The position numbers and the translations under genes were made by a program. The notes under the pieces were generated by a model. The model did no database searches and was not told the origin of the DNA. It was given only the letters and a program-made list of their open reading frames with translations. A DNA stretch of 64,000 nucleotides from Candidatus Frackibacter sp. WG13 (GTDB lineage: Bacteria > Bacillota > Halanaerobiia > Halobacteroidales > Acetohalobiaceae): positions 39,708 through 103,707 of the forward strand of contig NZ_FOTT01000008.1 of assembly GCF_900114655.1 (NCBI RefSeq), written 5' to 3'. This document shows, in pieces, positions 47,442-55,934 of this stretch (position 1 is the first letter of the stretch; each line of letters starts with the position of its first letter).

Positions 47442-48767
47442 TTGCAATCAGAATTCAGATTCAATAAGGGTTTCATGATTATTTTACTGTTAATTATCAT
47501 TCTATTAAGTACATCTCAATTAACCTTAGCCCAGGCGAAAGATGATAAATGCCTAAGTTGTCATCAAGGACAGACTCCAAATATTATTGATGAATGGGAG
47601 AAGAGTAAACATTCAAAGAACGGAGTAGGCTGTTATACCTGTCATCAAGCTAAGAAGAGTGATAAAGACGCGCAAAAACATTATGATGATGTATATATTT
47701 CGCCGATAGTTTCACCAAAAGACTGCTCTAAGTGTCACTCAGAGCACGTAGAAGAATTTAATAATAGTTTACATGAAAAAGGGGCAGAATTTGTAATTGC
47801 TTTTGAGGAGAAGAATAAAGACCCAAATTATTTAGCATATAAAGTTCAAGGGGAAGCATCGAGTCATGCTGGGTGTGAACAGTGCCATGGTAGTCGAGTT
47901 AAGGTTTTAGAGAATGGTAAGTTAGACCCGATGACTTGGCCTAATACTGGAATTGGAAGGATTAATCCTGATGGTAGTAGAGGAACTTGTTCGGCTTGCC
48001 ATACTCGACATGTCTTTTCAATTGAAGAAGCAAGACGAGCAGAAGCTTGTTATACCTGTCATGTTGGACCTGATCATCCACAAAAAGAGATCTATCAGGA
48101 ATCAAAACATGGTGCCATTTATTCAGCTGAAGGAGATAAATGGAACTGGACTGCTCCGGTTGGAGAATGGGGAGTAGAGAACTATCGAGCCCCTACCTGT
48201 GCAACTTGTCATATGTCTGGATTAGGGGATACTGAAGAAACACATAATATCAGTGAACGACTTTCTTGGGAGTTAGAAACACCATTATCTAGTCATACTG
48301 ATAATTGGAAAGAAGAAAGAAGTAAGATGAAAGAAGTTTGTCGTCAATGTCATAGTTCACAATGGGTAGACGGAATGTATACACAAGCTGATGCTGTAGT
48401 TGAGTTATATAATGAAGAGTATTATAAGCCAGTAACTAAGACGTATAATGACTTGAAAGAAAGGGGTTTAATTACTAAAAAGAAGTTTGATGAAGCAATA
48501 GACTATCAGTATTTTGAGCTTTGGCATCATGAAGGTAGAAGAGCTAGGATGGGGGCATTTATGCAGGGACCGGATTATGTTCAGTGGCATGGATTTTATG
48601 AATTAGCTAAAAATAAAGCTGAATTTAATGATATGGTAGCTGAAATTAAAGCTACTGGAGGCAGTGAAGATAAGACTGCTGCTGAAAGCTTATCTGCTAT
48701 TCCTTATTTAGGAATTGGGATTGCTGTCTTAGCTTTATTAGCCGCTATTTATGCTATCTTTAAATAG
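47442..48767 (+). CDS. Octaheme c-type cytochrome, hydroxylamine oxidoreductase (HAO) family, membrane-anchored
   Basis: 441 aa, TTG start 5 nt after GGGAGGAG. Signal peptide/anchor at residues 8-30, then eight CxxCH heme sites: CLSCH, CYTCH, CSKCH, CEQCH, CSACH, CYTCH, CATCH and CRQCH. The C-terminal segment ARMGAFMQGPDYVQWHGFYEL is typical of HAO-like octaheme proteins. A C-terminal transmembrane helix (IPYLGIGIAVLALLAAIYAIF) anchors it to the membrane. Relatives reduce nitrite/hydroxylamine or oxidise hydroxylamine outside the cell membrane. No cytochrome c maturation genes are nearby. Confidence 0.9.
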   Translation: MQSEFRFNKGFMIILLLIIILLSTSQLTLAQAKDDKCLSCHQGQTPNIIDEWEKSKHSKNGVGCYTCHQAKKSDKDAQKHYDDVYISPIVSPKDCSKCHSEHVEEFNNSLHEKGAEFVIAFEEKNKDPNYLAYKVQGEASSHAGCEQCHGSRVKVLENGKLDPMTWPNTGIGRINPDGSRGTCSACHTRHVFSIEEARRAEACYTCHVGPDHPQKEIYQESKHGAIYSAEGDKWNWTAPVGEWGVENYRAPTCATCHMSGLGDTEETHNISERLSWELETPLSSHTDNWKEERSKMKEVCRQCHSSQWVDGMYTQADAVVELYNEEYYKPVTKTYNDLKERGLITKKKFDEAIDYQYFELWHHEGRRARMGAFMQGPDYVQWHGFYELAKNKAEFNDMVAEIKATGGSEDKTAAESLSAIPYLGIGIAVLALLAAIYAIFK

Positions 48768-48817
48768 AATGAATACTTGTAAGCTAAGCTTTGATTAAAA
48801 ATATTATAGATGCTTAA

Positions 48818-48864
48818 AACCACAAAAAGATCATTTTTAACAATAAAATGATCTTTTTGTGGTT
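48818..48864 (+). terminator. Long perfect hairpin after the cytochrome gene
   Basis: AACCACAAAAAGATCATTTT (48818-48837) and its exact complement at 48845-48864, 20 pairs, 7-nt loop. Lacks a free T-run but is very stable; likely terminates or protects the cytochrome mRNA. Confidence 0.6.
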
Positions 48865-49053
48865 AAAATATTGCAAGTATATAATTTAGCATATTTGTTA
48901 TATTTTTCTGGTTTAGTAATATAATTATTAATCATTTGGAATAAATTGATGATTTTATTCTTTTTGCAGGAATTATATCTCAAATGAAGAAAGTAATCAT
49001 AGGATAAAGTAAGACTTTAAATACCTGTAACTTCTAAGGGGGATACTAATTAG

Positions 49054-50280
49054 ATGATTATTAAAGAGGATGCCTTAATGGGTTATGAAACTCCAGAGGA
49101 AAAGGAAAAAAAATTACGAAAGACCAAGAAGAAGGAAAAAACGAAGAAAGATAGACAGATTAATTATGCTAAACAATCTTCAGAGATCATGAAAAATTTT
49201 GATAAAGTTTATAAGTATACTAATAAGGGTAAGAGAGTAGCTGTAATTTCCGATGGCTCAGCAGTATTAGATTTAGGCATAGTAGATCCTAAGGCAGCTT
49301 TGCCAGTAGTTGAGAGTAAAGCAAGGTTATTAGAACGACACGGAAAGGTAGAAGCAGTTCCTATCTGTTTGGATGCGACTGGAGTTGAAGAGTTAGTAAC
49401 TATGATTAAGGGGTTAGCTCCTACTTATGGTGCTATTTTTTTAGAAGATATTGCTGCACCAAGATGTATTGAACTGCAACAGAGGTTACAGAGTCAATTA
49501 GAAATTCCTATTTATCATGATGACCAGCAAGGGACAGCAATAGTAGTATTAGCGGCTTTATATAATGCTTTAAAGATAGTTGATAAGAATTTAGAAGAAT
49601 TGAAAGTTGTTATTAATGGGGCAGGAACTGCAGGATTGGCAATTACTAAGTTATTATTAGCAGTTGACATAGGGGAAGTAGTTTTATGTGATAAAGAAGG
49701 GGTCTTAACTTTAAATAGTAAAAAATTAAATTTTGCTCAGCGTGATATGCTTAAGAATTCTAGAGTGAATATTAAATCTGGTAGTTTAGAGACAGCTTTA
49801 ATTGATGCTGATGTCTTTATTGGAGTCTCCGTAGGCGATGTATTAGAACAGCATTTTATTAAGAAGATGAGAAAGAATCCAATTATTTTTGCTTTGGCTA
49901 CACCGGTACCGGAGATTGAACCGAAATTAGCTAAAGAAGGTGGCGCAAAGATAGTAGCTACCGCTTTTGGGCAAGATAGTAATCAAATCAATAATCAATT
50001 AGTCTTTGCTGGTTTAATTAGAGGGTTATTAGCTGCTAGAGCTACCAATTTATCTTTAAGTATTCAGATTATTACAGCTAAGGCTTTGGCTAATTTAGTA
50101 AAGAAAGTTACAGTTAAAAAAATTCTTCCCTCTCCATTTGATGTAGAAGTGGCTAATAAAATAGCTGAAGTGGTTATTAAGGAAGTTAATAAAAAGGATG
50201 TAAGAAAAGAAGAAGAGTTAGAGATTAAAGAAGAAATTGAAGATTTACCGTTAGAAGTGGTAGAACATTTATTAGATTAA
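49054..50280 (+). CDS. Malic enzyme-like protein with atypical N-terminus
   Basis: 408 aa. The core is clear: YTNKGKRVAVISDGSAVL (55-71), catalytic-type Lys89 in VESKARLL, metal ligands in LEDIAAPRC (130-138) and HDDQQGTA, and an NAD fold with INGAGTAGLA. The usual start, with the YTPGVA motif carrying the catalytic Tyr, is not recognisable; instead residues 16-37 are a Lys-rich run and only Y38 could stand in. It may still decarboxylate malate to pyruvate, or be altered. The start may be ATG 49054 or 49078; neither restores the motif. Flanked by a strong terminator. Confidence 0.8.
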   Translation: MIIKEDALMGYETPEEKEKKLRKTKKKEKTKKDRQINYAKQSSEIMKNFDKVYKYTNKGKRVAVISDGSAVLDLGIVDPKAALPVVESKARLLERHGKVEAVPICLDATGVEELVTMIKGLAPTYGAIFLEDIAAPRCIELQQRLQSQLEIPIYHDDQQGTAIVVLAALYNALKIVDKNLEELKVVINGAGTAGLAITKLLLAVDIGEVVLCDKEGVLTLNSKKLNFAQRDMLKNSRVNIKSGSLETALIDADVFIGVSVGDVLEQHFIKKMRKNPIIFALATPVPEIEPKLAKEGGAKIVATAFGQDSNQINNQLVFAGLIRGLLAARATNLSLSIQIITAKALANLVKKVTVKKILPSPFDVEVANKIAEVVIKEVNKKDVRKEEELEIKEEIEDLPLEVVEHLLD

Positions 50281-50304
50281 AATTTAAGATATGAAAGATT
50301 ATAG

Positions 50305-50336
50305 AAAAACATCTGCATTTTAATGCAGATGTTTTT
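50305..50336 (+). terminator. Rho-independent terminator of the malic enzyme-like gene
   Basis: AAAAACATCTGCATT (50305-50319) and AATGCAGATGTTTTT (50322-50336), 15 pairs with its own T-run. Confidence 0.9.
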
Positions 50337-50445
50337 ATGTGTAATTAAGGAATTTTTTAAAAGTATAATATTTTCTTTAATTAATCAGAATAATAATTAC
50401 AGATTCATAAAATTGATATTTTGATTGAGGGGTTGAAGTTAAGAA

Positions 50446-50934
50446 ATGTTAATTGATCGTTTAATAAAAGAGGTAACAATTGAATTACAAGAAGCTCATA
50501 AATTATTAGATGAATTAAATAGGGATACAGAAGATGTTTGTTCTGACCAATTAGGATTTAGTAATGAAGAGTTATTGTTAGAGACTACTAGAGAGATTAT
50601 TGATGAACAAAAATGTTTACTATCTAACTTAAAGACTGATCAATTAGCTACTGTTATTTCTAAAATAGAAGAGAAGTATACTGCCTGTCCTTCTTGTGAT
50701 ACTAACTTATCAGAAAGTTGTCGAATTGTTCGTTTGCCTCATCAAAGTCTAATTTATATTAAAGAGAATCCAGTTCCTCCAACGGAAATTGTAATTGTTG
50801 ATACCTGTCCACATTGTAATTATATTCTCAATTTTGAGTTTTTTAAAGGGCAGAAAGCCCATAAATTGTATCAGATATTAATTGATGATTTAAGTGATAC
50901 GGAATTTGAATTGGAAGAAGGAGTTAAAATATGA
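50446..50934 (+). CDS. Zinc-ribbon protein of unknown function, coupled to splB
   Basis: 162 aa. N-terminal half is helical and acidic; the C-terminal half holds a split zinc ribbon (CPSC ... CPHC) separated by about 50 residues with an additional ESCRI Cys. I do not recognise the family. Its stop overlaps the start of splB (ATGA), which implies joint translation and perhaps a shared role in spore DNA repair or its regulation. Confidence 0.7.
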   Translation: MLIDRLIKEVTIELQEAHKLLDELNRDTEDVCSDQLGFSNEELLLETTREIIDEQKCLLSNLKTDQLATVISKIEEKYTACPSCDTNLSESCRIVRLPHQSLIYIKENPVPPTEIVIVDTCPHCNYILNFEFFKGQKAHKLYQILIDDLSDTEFELEEGVKI

Positions 50935-51944
50935 AACCATTTGAGCCCGAATTAGTCTTAATAGAAGAGGCGGCCTTAGACTATAAATTAGGAAGAGAAA
51001 TTAAGAATAAATATGAATCAAAGGGTGTACCTATTAGAATGATTGAATCACATAATAGGGTTAAGTGGGAAGAGGAGATGACACCACTAGAATTATTTGA
51101 AAAAGCTAAGAATACTTTAGTGGTAGGCGTTAAGAAGACGCTAAACTTTAAATCTTGTCAACCATCAGCTGATTATCGGGTAGTGACAAGTACTAGTTGT
51201 CCTGCAAAGTGTGAGTATTGTTATTTAGCAACTAATTTAGGTTCAGCGGTATATGTTAGAGTCTATGTTAATTTAGAAGAGATTTTAGAAGCAATAAAGA
51301 AACATATTAAGAAGAATGATAAAGAGATTACTACTTTTGAAGCCAGTAGCTCTTCTGATCCAGTCGCAGTTGAACATATTACTGGGGCGTTAAAGAGAAT
51401 GGTCCAATTCTTTGCTAAACGAGAAGATGCCAAGCTAAGGGTAGCTACTAAGTTTGATAATGTAGATTCTCTTTTGAATTTAGAGCATAATGAAAATATC
51501 AAGTTTAGATTTAGTATTAATTCTAGTTATGTTATTAAGACTTTTGAGAACTTTACTCCTTCCTTAACTTTAAGATTGCAAGCAGCAAATAAATTACAAA
51601 AAGCCGGTTATCCAGTTGGATTTATGATTGCTCCGATTATTGCTCACGATGGCTGGAAAGATGCTTATAAGGAAATGTTAGATCGAGTGGTAAAAATTTG
51701 TTTCCAGTCAATTGAAGATGATTTAACTTTTGAATTAATTATGTTTAGATTCAGTACTCGTTCTAAAAATCTTATTGAAGCAAGGTATCCTGATACAGAG
51801 TTAAAGTTAGATAAAGAAAAGTCTAAGCACAAGGGGTTTGGTAAATATGTTTATCAAGATGAGGTTGCTGATGAATTAAAGCGTTTTATTACTGAACAGA
51901 TTGAGATTAAGTTTCCTAATGCTAAGATTGATTACTTTACTTAG
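50931..51944 (+). CDS. splB: Spore photoproduct lyase (radical SAM)
   Basis: 337 aa, full length. CPAKCEYCYLAT gives the Cx3Cx2C cluster for [4Fe-4S]/SAM; upstream LVVGVKKTLNF and downstream EASSSSDPVAVEHITG, MIAPII match SplB. Reverses the 5-thyminyl-dihydrothymine dimer in germinating spores by radical chemistry. Shows the organism makes endospores or descends from a spore-former. Overlaps the zinc-ribbon gene by 4 nt. Confidence 0.92.
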   Translation: MKPFEPELVLIEEAALDYKLGREIKNKYESKGVPIRMIESHNRVKWEEEMTPLELFEKAKNTLVVGVKKTLNFKSCQPSADYRVVTSTSCPAKCEYCYLATNLGSAVYVRVYVNLEEILEAIKKHIKKNDKEITTFEASSSSDPVAVEHITGALKRMVQFFAKREDAKLRVATKFDNVDSLLNLEHNENIKFRFSINSSYVIKTFENFTPSLTLRLQAANKLQKAGYPVGFMIAPIIAHDGWKDAYKEMLDRVVKICFQSIEDDLTFELIMFRFSTRSKNLIEARYPDTELKLDKEKSKHKGFGKYVYQDEVADELKRFITEQIEIKFPNAKIDYFT

Positions 51945-52038
51945 TTTTTATTTGGCATTATAATTTATTAATTAAATGTATATAATAGAGTATTAGAAAG
52001 ATTCGACAAAATTTCAAGAAAAAAATTAATGATAAGTC

Positions 52039-52067
52039 TTGACAAAATTAAGTTAGTTATATATAAT
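52039..52067 (+). promoter_or_regulatory. Perfect consensus sigma-70/SigA promoter for the rubrerythrin gene
   Basis: TTGACA (52039-52044), 17-bp spacer, TATAAT (52062-52067). Both hexamers match the consensus fully, predicting very strong basal transcription starting near 52074. Confidence 0.85.
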
Positions 52068-52075
52068 TATACATG

Positions 52076-52104
52076 TAATCAGTAATTATTACTATTACTG
52101 ATTA
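52076..52104. promoter_or_regulatory. Dyad operator at the rubrerythrin transcription start
   Basis: TAATCAGTAA (52076-52085), 9-bp spacer, TTACTGATTA (52095-52104), perfect 10-bp arms. It begins where the transcript should start, an ideal repressor site. AT-rich dyad character fits a PerR/Fur-like regulator, but the match to their boxes is only partial. Confidence 0.6.
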
Positions 52105-52162
52105 ATTCTTAAACTTACATAATAAACTTAATAGAATCAAAATACTAAAGGAGGAGTTATTT

Positions 52163-52579
52163 ATGGATTTAATTAATGAGAACAAGTTGGGTGTGACTAA
52201 GGGAACTGAAGTAGAGGAAGCTATTAATAATGAATTTAAAGGGGAGTCAATGGAAGTTGGTCTGTACTTAGCAATGGCTCGACAGGCACAGCGTGAAGGA
52301 TTGCCAGAAGTGGCTGAAGTATTAAGGAGAATAGCTCTAGAGGAAGCTGCTCATGCTGCAAGATTTGCAGAGTTAAATGGTAAGATATCTGAAAGTACTA
52401 AAGAAAACATTGAGAAGATGTTAAAAGGAGAACAGATGGCCAATAAAGGTAAACGAGAAGGTGCAGTTACAGCAAAAGAAGCTGGTATTGACCCGGCACA
52501 TGATGTTTTAGATGAATCTTCTAAAGATGAAGCTCGCCATGCTCGTGCATTAAAAGGTTTACTAGAACGTTATTTCTAA
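52163..52579 (+). CDS. Rubrerythrin-like diiron protein without rubredoxin domain
   Basis: 138 aa. Four-helix bundle with the ferritin-like ligands: E in [17 protein letters not shown] in [18 protein letters not shown], and DEARH in [12 protein letters not shown]. The C-terminal rubredoxin module of classical rubrerythrin is absent. Expected to reduce H2O2 in the cytosol of this anaerobe with electrons from a separate rubredoxin or flavoprotein. Very strong promoter and an AAGGAGGAG ribosome site suggest an abundant product. Confidence 0.9.
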   Translation: MDLINENKLGVTKGTEVEEAINNEFKGESMEVGLYLAMARQAQREGLPEVAEVLRRIALEEAAHAARFAELNGKISESTKENIEKMLKGEQMANKGKREGAVTAKEAGIDPAHDVLDESSKDEARHARALKGLLERYF

Positions 52580-52601
52580 ATTAATAGTTAGCTTAGAATT
52601 T

Positions 52602-52637
52602 AAAGATCCTCACTGGATATCCAGTGAGGATCTTTTT
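52602..52637. terminator. Bidirectional terminator between rubrerythrin and DUF1385 genes
   Basis: Perfect 17-bp-arm palindrome 52602-52635 (AAAGATCCTCACTGGAT and its complement) with T residues on both sides. It serves both convergent genes. Confidence 0.9.
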
Positions 52638-53418
52638 AGGCTATTATCTGTAATTTTTCTCCTTTTTCCATATTAATTAAGATCTTTAATGCTGTTTTAG
52701 CAGCATTCAGATGTTTTGGACTCGGTTCGATAGTAGTAAATCTTTGTACTAGATAAGGTATTGAGAGAATAGGCTGTGGTGAAATTAAGATTATTTCGTA
52801 AGCTATACCAATAGCAATTAAACTTTCTAAATAGACATTAAAAGTTATACCTAAGGTTTCTAGAATAGTGACGACCAATAAATAAAAAACGACGAGATTA
52901 GTTCCGCATCGTCTTGCTAATCTTGAATGGGAGCTTAATCTACCTTGGTAGTTAGATTCGTAATAATTAACAGCTTTATGCTCTGCACCGTGGAATTTAA
53001 ATATTTCTTTTAAGATGGTCATTCTTAGTAACATAACTAAACAAGCGATACCAAATAAATAAATAGGAAGCATATAAGGTGAAACTGTGATGAATAGACT
53101 ACTCCCTATCATATTATCCGGTTGTAATCGAAAATAGATTTCTAAACCGATATTTATGATGATTATAACTAAGATAGGCCAAAACTTTTTTGGTTTTTGG
53201 ATTGCTTCTTTAAGAAAGAAGATAAGTGAAAAGATAATACTAATCATACCTCTGAGAAATGGTATTTTTTTTGCTAAGAGATATAATTTATTATTAATTA
53301 AGGTATTTTCACCAATTTCATATTTTAATTGATCATCTTCATAATAAGCTTTAACAGAATATCTTTGTCCAAAAAGGCGAACACCATTTTTATATGCTCT
53401 TCCTCCAATTCTCATCAT
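52636..53418 (-). CDS. DUF1385 family membrane protein
   Basis: About 260 aa. Start at ATG 53418 or the adjacent ATG 53415, after GGAGG; a GTG at 53424 overlaps it. N-terminal IGGRAYKNGVRL, several transmembrane helices (about residues 55-75, 85-103, 115-135, 175-195, 200-215) and the family hallmark FHGAEHKAVNYYE, followed by SRLARRCGTNLV. In other Firmicutes DUF1385 genes sit beside prfA/rpmE; here the neighbours differ. Function unknown. Confidence 0.85.
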   Translation of the reverse strand: MMRIGGRAYKNGVRLFGQRYSVKAYYEDDQLKYEIGENTLINNKLYLLAKKIPFLRGMISIIFSLIFFLKEAIQKPKKFWPILVIIIINIGLEIYFRLQPDNMIGSSLFITVSPYMLPIYLFGIACLVMLLRMTILKEIFKFHGAEHKAVNYYESNYQGRLSSHSRLARRCGTNLVVFYLLVVTILETLGITFNVYLESLIAIGIAYEIILISPQPILSIPYLVQRFTTIEPSPKHLNAAKTALKILINMEKGEKLQIIA

Positions 53419-53512
53419 TGCCACCTCCGACTATCAATAGTTTATTAGCTTTTACTTTAATTGTCAACTATTATTGATAAATAGTTTGTGCTAATTCATA
53501 ATTCGAGTTTAC

Positions 53513-53541
53513 TTGACATTAGAGTATAAAACTGATATATT
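53513..53541 (+). promoter_or_regulatory. Sigma-70 promoter of the NSS transporter gene
   Basis: TTGACA (53513-53518), 17-bp spacer ending in a TG, TATATT (53536-53541). Confidence 0.75.
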
Positions 53542-53596
53542 TGAAGGTGATTTTTCATTATATAGTAATTAAACATAGTAAAAGGAGGAGTAGAGT

Positions 53597-55087
53597 ATGG
53601 AGCAGAGTGATAATCAATGGGGGTCAAGACTTGGATTTATTTTAGCGACGATCGGTTCAGCAGTTGGATTAGGGAATATTTGGCGTTTTAGTTATGTGGC
53701 ATATGAGAATGGTGGAGGAGCATTCTTAATTCCTTACTTCTTTGCCTTATTAACGACAGGGATTCCATTATTAATTCTTGAATTTAGTTTTGGACAGAAG
53801 ATGCGAGGTTCATCTATCTTATCTTTTGCTAAAGTTGATAAGAAGTGGGAATGGGTTGGTTGGTGGTCCACATTGGTTACTTTTGTCTTAATCACTTATT
53901 ATTCGGTGATTATTAGTTGGAGTTTTAAGTATCTTTATTATGCATTTACACAAGCATGGGGTAGTAATCCGGAGTCTTTTCTTTATGGGACCCACTTAGG
54001 TTTAACTTCGGGTTTAAGTGAAATAGGTGGAATTAATGGGTCGATATTAGGAACGGTGGTTTTAGTTTGGATTATTAATTTTGTTATTATTTATAATGGA
54101 ATTGAGGCTGGTTTAGAGAAAGCGTCTAAGATATTTATGCCTGTTTTAGCGATTTTAATGTTAATTATTACTTTTCGCGGTATTACATTACCAGGTGCTA
54201 TGGAAGGAATTAATAAGTTTTTAGAGCCTGACTTTACAGCTTTATTAGACCCTAAGGTATGGTTAGCAGCCTATGGTCAGATCTTCTTTACTTTAAGTAT
54301 CTGTTTTGGCGTTATGATTACTTATGCAAGCTACCTACCAAAGAAGTCAGATGTAGTTAATAATGCATTTATTACTAGTTTAGCTAATTGTGGATTTAGT
54401 TTTATAGTTGGAATTGGAGTCTTTGGTATTCTTGGTTATATGTCAGCGGAGACTGGTCAGCCAATTCAAGACGTAGTAGCGCAGAGTATCGGTTTGGCTT
54501 TTGTAGCTTTTCCAAAAGCAATTAACATGTTACCGACTTTTCAAACTACTTTAGGTGTTATCTTCTTTCTTGCTTTAGCAATTGCTGGAATTTCATCTAG
54601 TATCTCTATGGTGGAAGCGGTAGTAGCACCGTTAATGGATAAGTTTGGTTTAAGTAGAAAGAAAGCGGCGGTTATTGTGTGTGGTTTAGGCTTTTTAGGT
54701 AGTATTATCTTTACTACTGGAGCTGGGCTCTATTTCTTAGATGTAATTGATCACTACAATATGCAGTTTGGAGTGGCTATCATCGGAATGTTAGAAGCAA
54801 TTATTTTAGGTTGGTACTATCGTGCAGAAAGATTGCGTAACTTCTTTAATCCCATTTCTAACTTTCAGATTGGAAATTGGTGGGATATTATGATTAAATA
54901 CGTAACTCCATTATTCTTAATAGTAATGTTAGGACAGTCATTGATTACAGAATTCAAACAGCCGTATGGAGGCTATCCGCTAAGTGGGTTAAAGATTGGT
55001 TGGATAGTAGCGGGAGCACTTTTGATAACTTCTATTATTCTTAATTTATTGCCAAGCAAATATAATGGAAGATTACTTGATAAGTAA
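53597..55087 (+). CDS. Sodium-dependent transporter, NSS (neurotransmitter:sodium symporter) family
   Basis: 496 aa with about 12 transmembrane helices. TM1 carries the Na+/substrate motif ATIGSAVGLGNIWRFSY with the unwound GLGNIWRF core; further ISSSISMVEAVVAP in TM8 fits Na+ binding. LeuT-like symporters import amino acids with Na+, well suited to a halophile. Substrate not predictable. AAAGGAGGAG ribosome site, own promoter and terminator. Confidence 0.92.
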   Translation: MEQSDNQWGSRLGFILATIGSAVGLGNIWRFSYVAYENGGGAFLIPYFFALLTTGIPLLILEFSFGQKMRGSSILSFAKVDKKWEWVGWWSTLVTFVLITYYSVIISWSFKYLYYAFTQAWGSNPESFLYGTHLGLTSGLSEIGGINGSILGTVVLVWIINFVIIYNGIEAGLEKASKIFMPVLAILMLIITFRGITLPGAMEGINKFLEPDFTALLDPKVWLAAYGQIFFTLSICFGVMITYASYLPKKSDVVNNAFITSLANCGFSFIVGIGVFGILGYMSAETGQPIQDVVAQSIGLAFVAFPKAINMLPTFQTTLGVIFFLALAIAGISSSISMVEAVVAPLMDKFGLSRKKAAVIVCGLGFLGSIIFTTGAGLYFLDVIDHYNMQFGVAIIGMLEAIILGWYYRAERLRNFFNPISNFQIGNWWDIMIKYVTPLFLIVMLGQSLITEFKQPYGGYPLSGLKIGWIVAGALLITSIILNLLPSKYNGRLLDK

Positions 55088-55122
55088 ATATTGATTTGTA
55101 GTTTTGGATATTGATCCTAAGT

Positions 55123-55152
55123 AAAAACGGTCCCTTGCAAGGGACCGTTTTT
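55123..55152. terminator. Bidirectional terminator
   Basis: AAAAACGGTCCCTTG (55123-55137) and CAAGGGACCGTTTTT (55138-55152), perfect, with T-runs in both directions; shared by the NSS and SPOCS genes. Confidence 0.92.
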
Positions 55153-55163
55153 CAATTGATGGC

Positions 55164-55706
55164 TTAATTAGAGATTATATTGTGACTTACTATATTAGTA
55201 TTACATACCTTTAATTTTTTCTGTACCCAAGTACTTACCTTAATTTTAATTTCAAATACTACTTTTTCATTTAAGGTAGTAGGATTAATTAAATTAAAGT
55301 CAGTCTCTGCAAGAATGAGTTCATTTTGAATTTCTAATTCTAAATCTGGGTCTACGCCATCGATTTCAGCAGTTGCAGTGAAAGGAATGTCTACAAACTC
55401 ACAACGAATGATCCCATCTATATCACAATATTCGATTCGTTTGCGGATAGTACCTTGCTTTACAATTTTATCAGTAAAGATATGATCTTCAGTATTAATT
55501 AATTCAAAGTCTACATCTAAGACTTCTTGTGCTGGAAAGTCTAATTCATCTATTGAATCAGAAACAACTTGCACTACTTCCTCACCTATTACCTTTAACA
55601 CTTTAAATTTTTCACAACTGAAAAGTGGTTTTTGCTTTTGATTTCTCTTGAACTTCTTTTTGCATTTGTTCTTATATTGATCATTGTACTTATTCTTATA
55701 AGACAT
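55164..55706 (-). CDS. SPOCS (DUF3794) domain protein, likely spore-associated
   Basis: 180 aa. A Lys/Asn-rich N-terminus (about 30 residues) precedes a SPOCS domain: TDKIVKQGTIRKRIEYCD, then FVDIPFTATAEIDG. SPOCS/DUF3794 modules occur in SipL, in the spore-coat/peptidoglycan maturation set and in exosporium proteins. A single domain with no LysM suggests a structural coat component. AGGAGGAAT ribosome site on the minus strand. Confidence 0.75.
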   Translation of the reverse strand: MSYKNKYNDQYKNKCKKKFKRNQKQKPLFSCEKFKVLKVIGEEVVQVVSDSIDELDFPAQEVLDVDFELINTEDHIFTDKIVKQGTIRKRIEYCDIDGIIRCEFVDIPFTATAEIDGVDPDLELEIQNELILAETDFNLINPTTLNEKVVFEIKIKVSTWVQKKLKVCNTNIVSHNIISN

Positions 55707-55851
55707 GAATAAATTCCTCCTTTGTTTAATAGATTTAATATAATATATGATTATGATACCAAAATGTTACAACACGAGATATATTTGTAAAATAGTAATT
55801 GAGAAATAATTTATAAATGTTTGGTTAAGGGATGAACTAACGACAAATTTC

Positions 55852-55860
55852 TGATATAAT
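55852..55860 (+). promoter_or_regulatory. Extended -10 promoter of the sigma-54 activator gene
   Basis: TGATATAAT (TGnTATAAT, 55852-55860) without a good -35, about 75 bp before the activator's ATG. Fits weak constitutive expression of a regulator. Confidence 0.5.
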
Positions 55861-55934
55861 CGACATAGGAGTGCTAAATAAGAGAATTAAATGATTAATT
55901 ATTTAAAAGCTATGAATCAAGGAGGAAGAACTCA

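Noticed and set aside
47953..48177. Frame inside the octaheme cytochrome gene
   Set aside because: Alternative-frame shadow; the main frame carries all eight CxxCH motifs.
51952..51974. TTTGGCATTATAATTTAT as a sigma-54 promoter
   Set aside because: The -24 GG is present but the required GC at -12 is missing; also it lies right after splB with a better sigma-70 promoter downstream.
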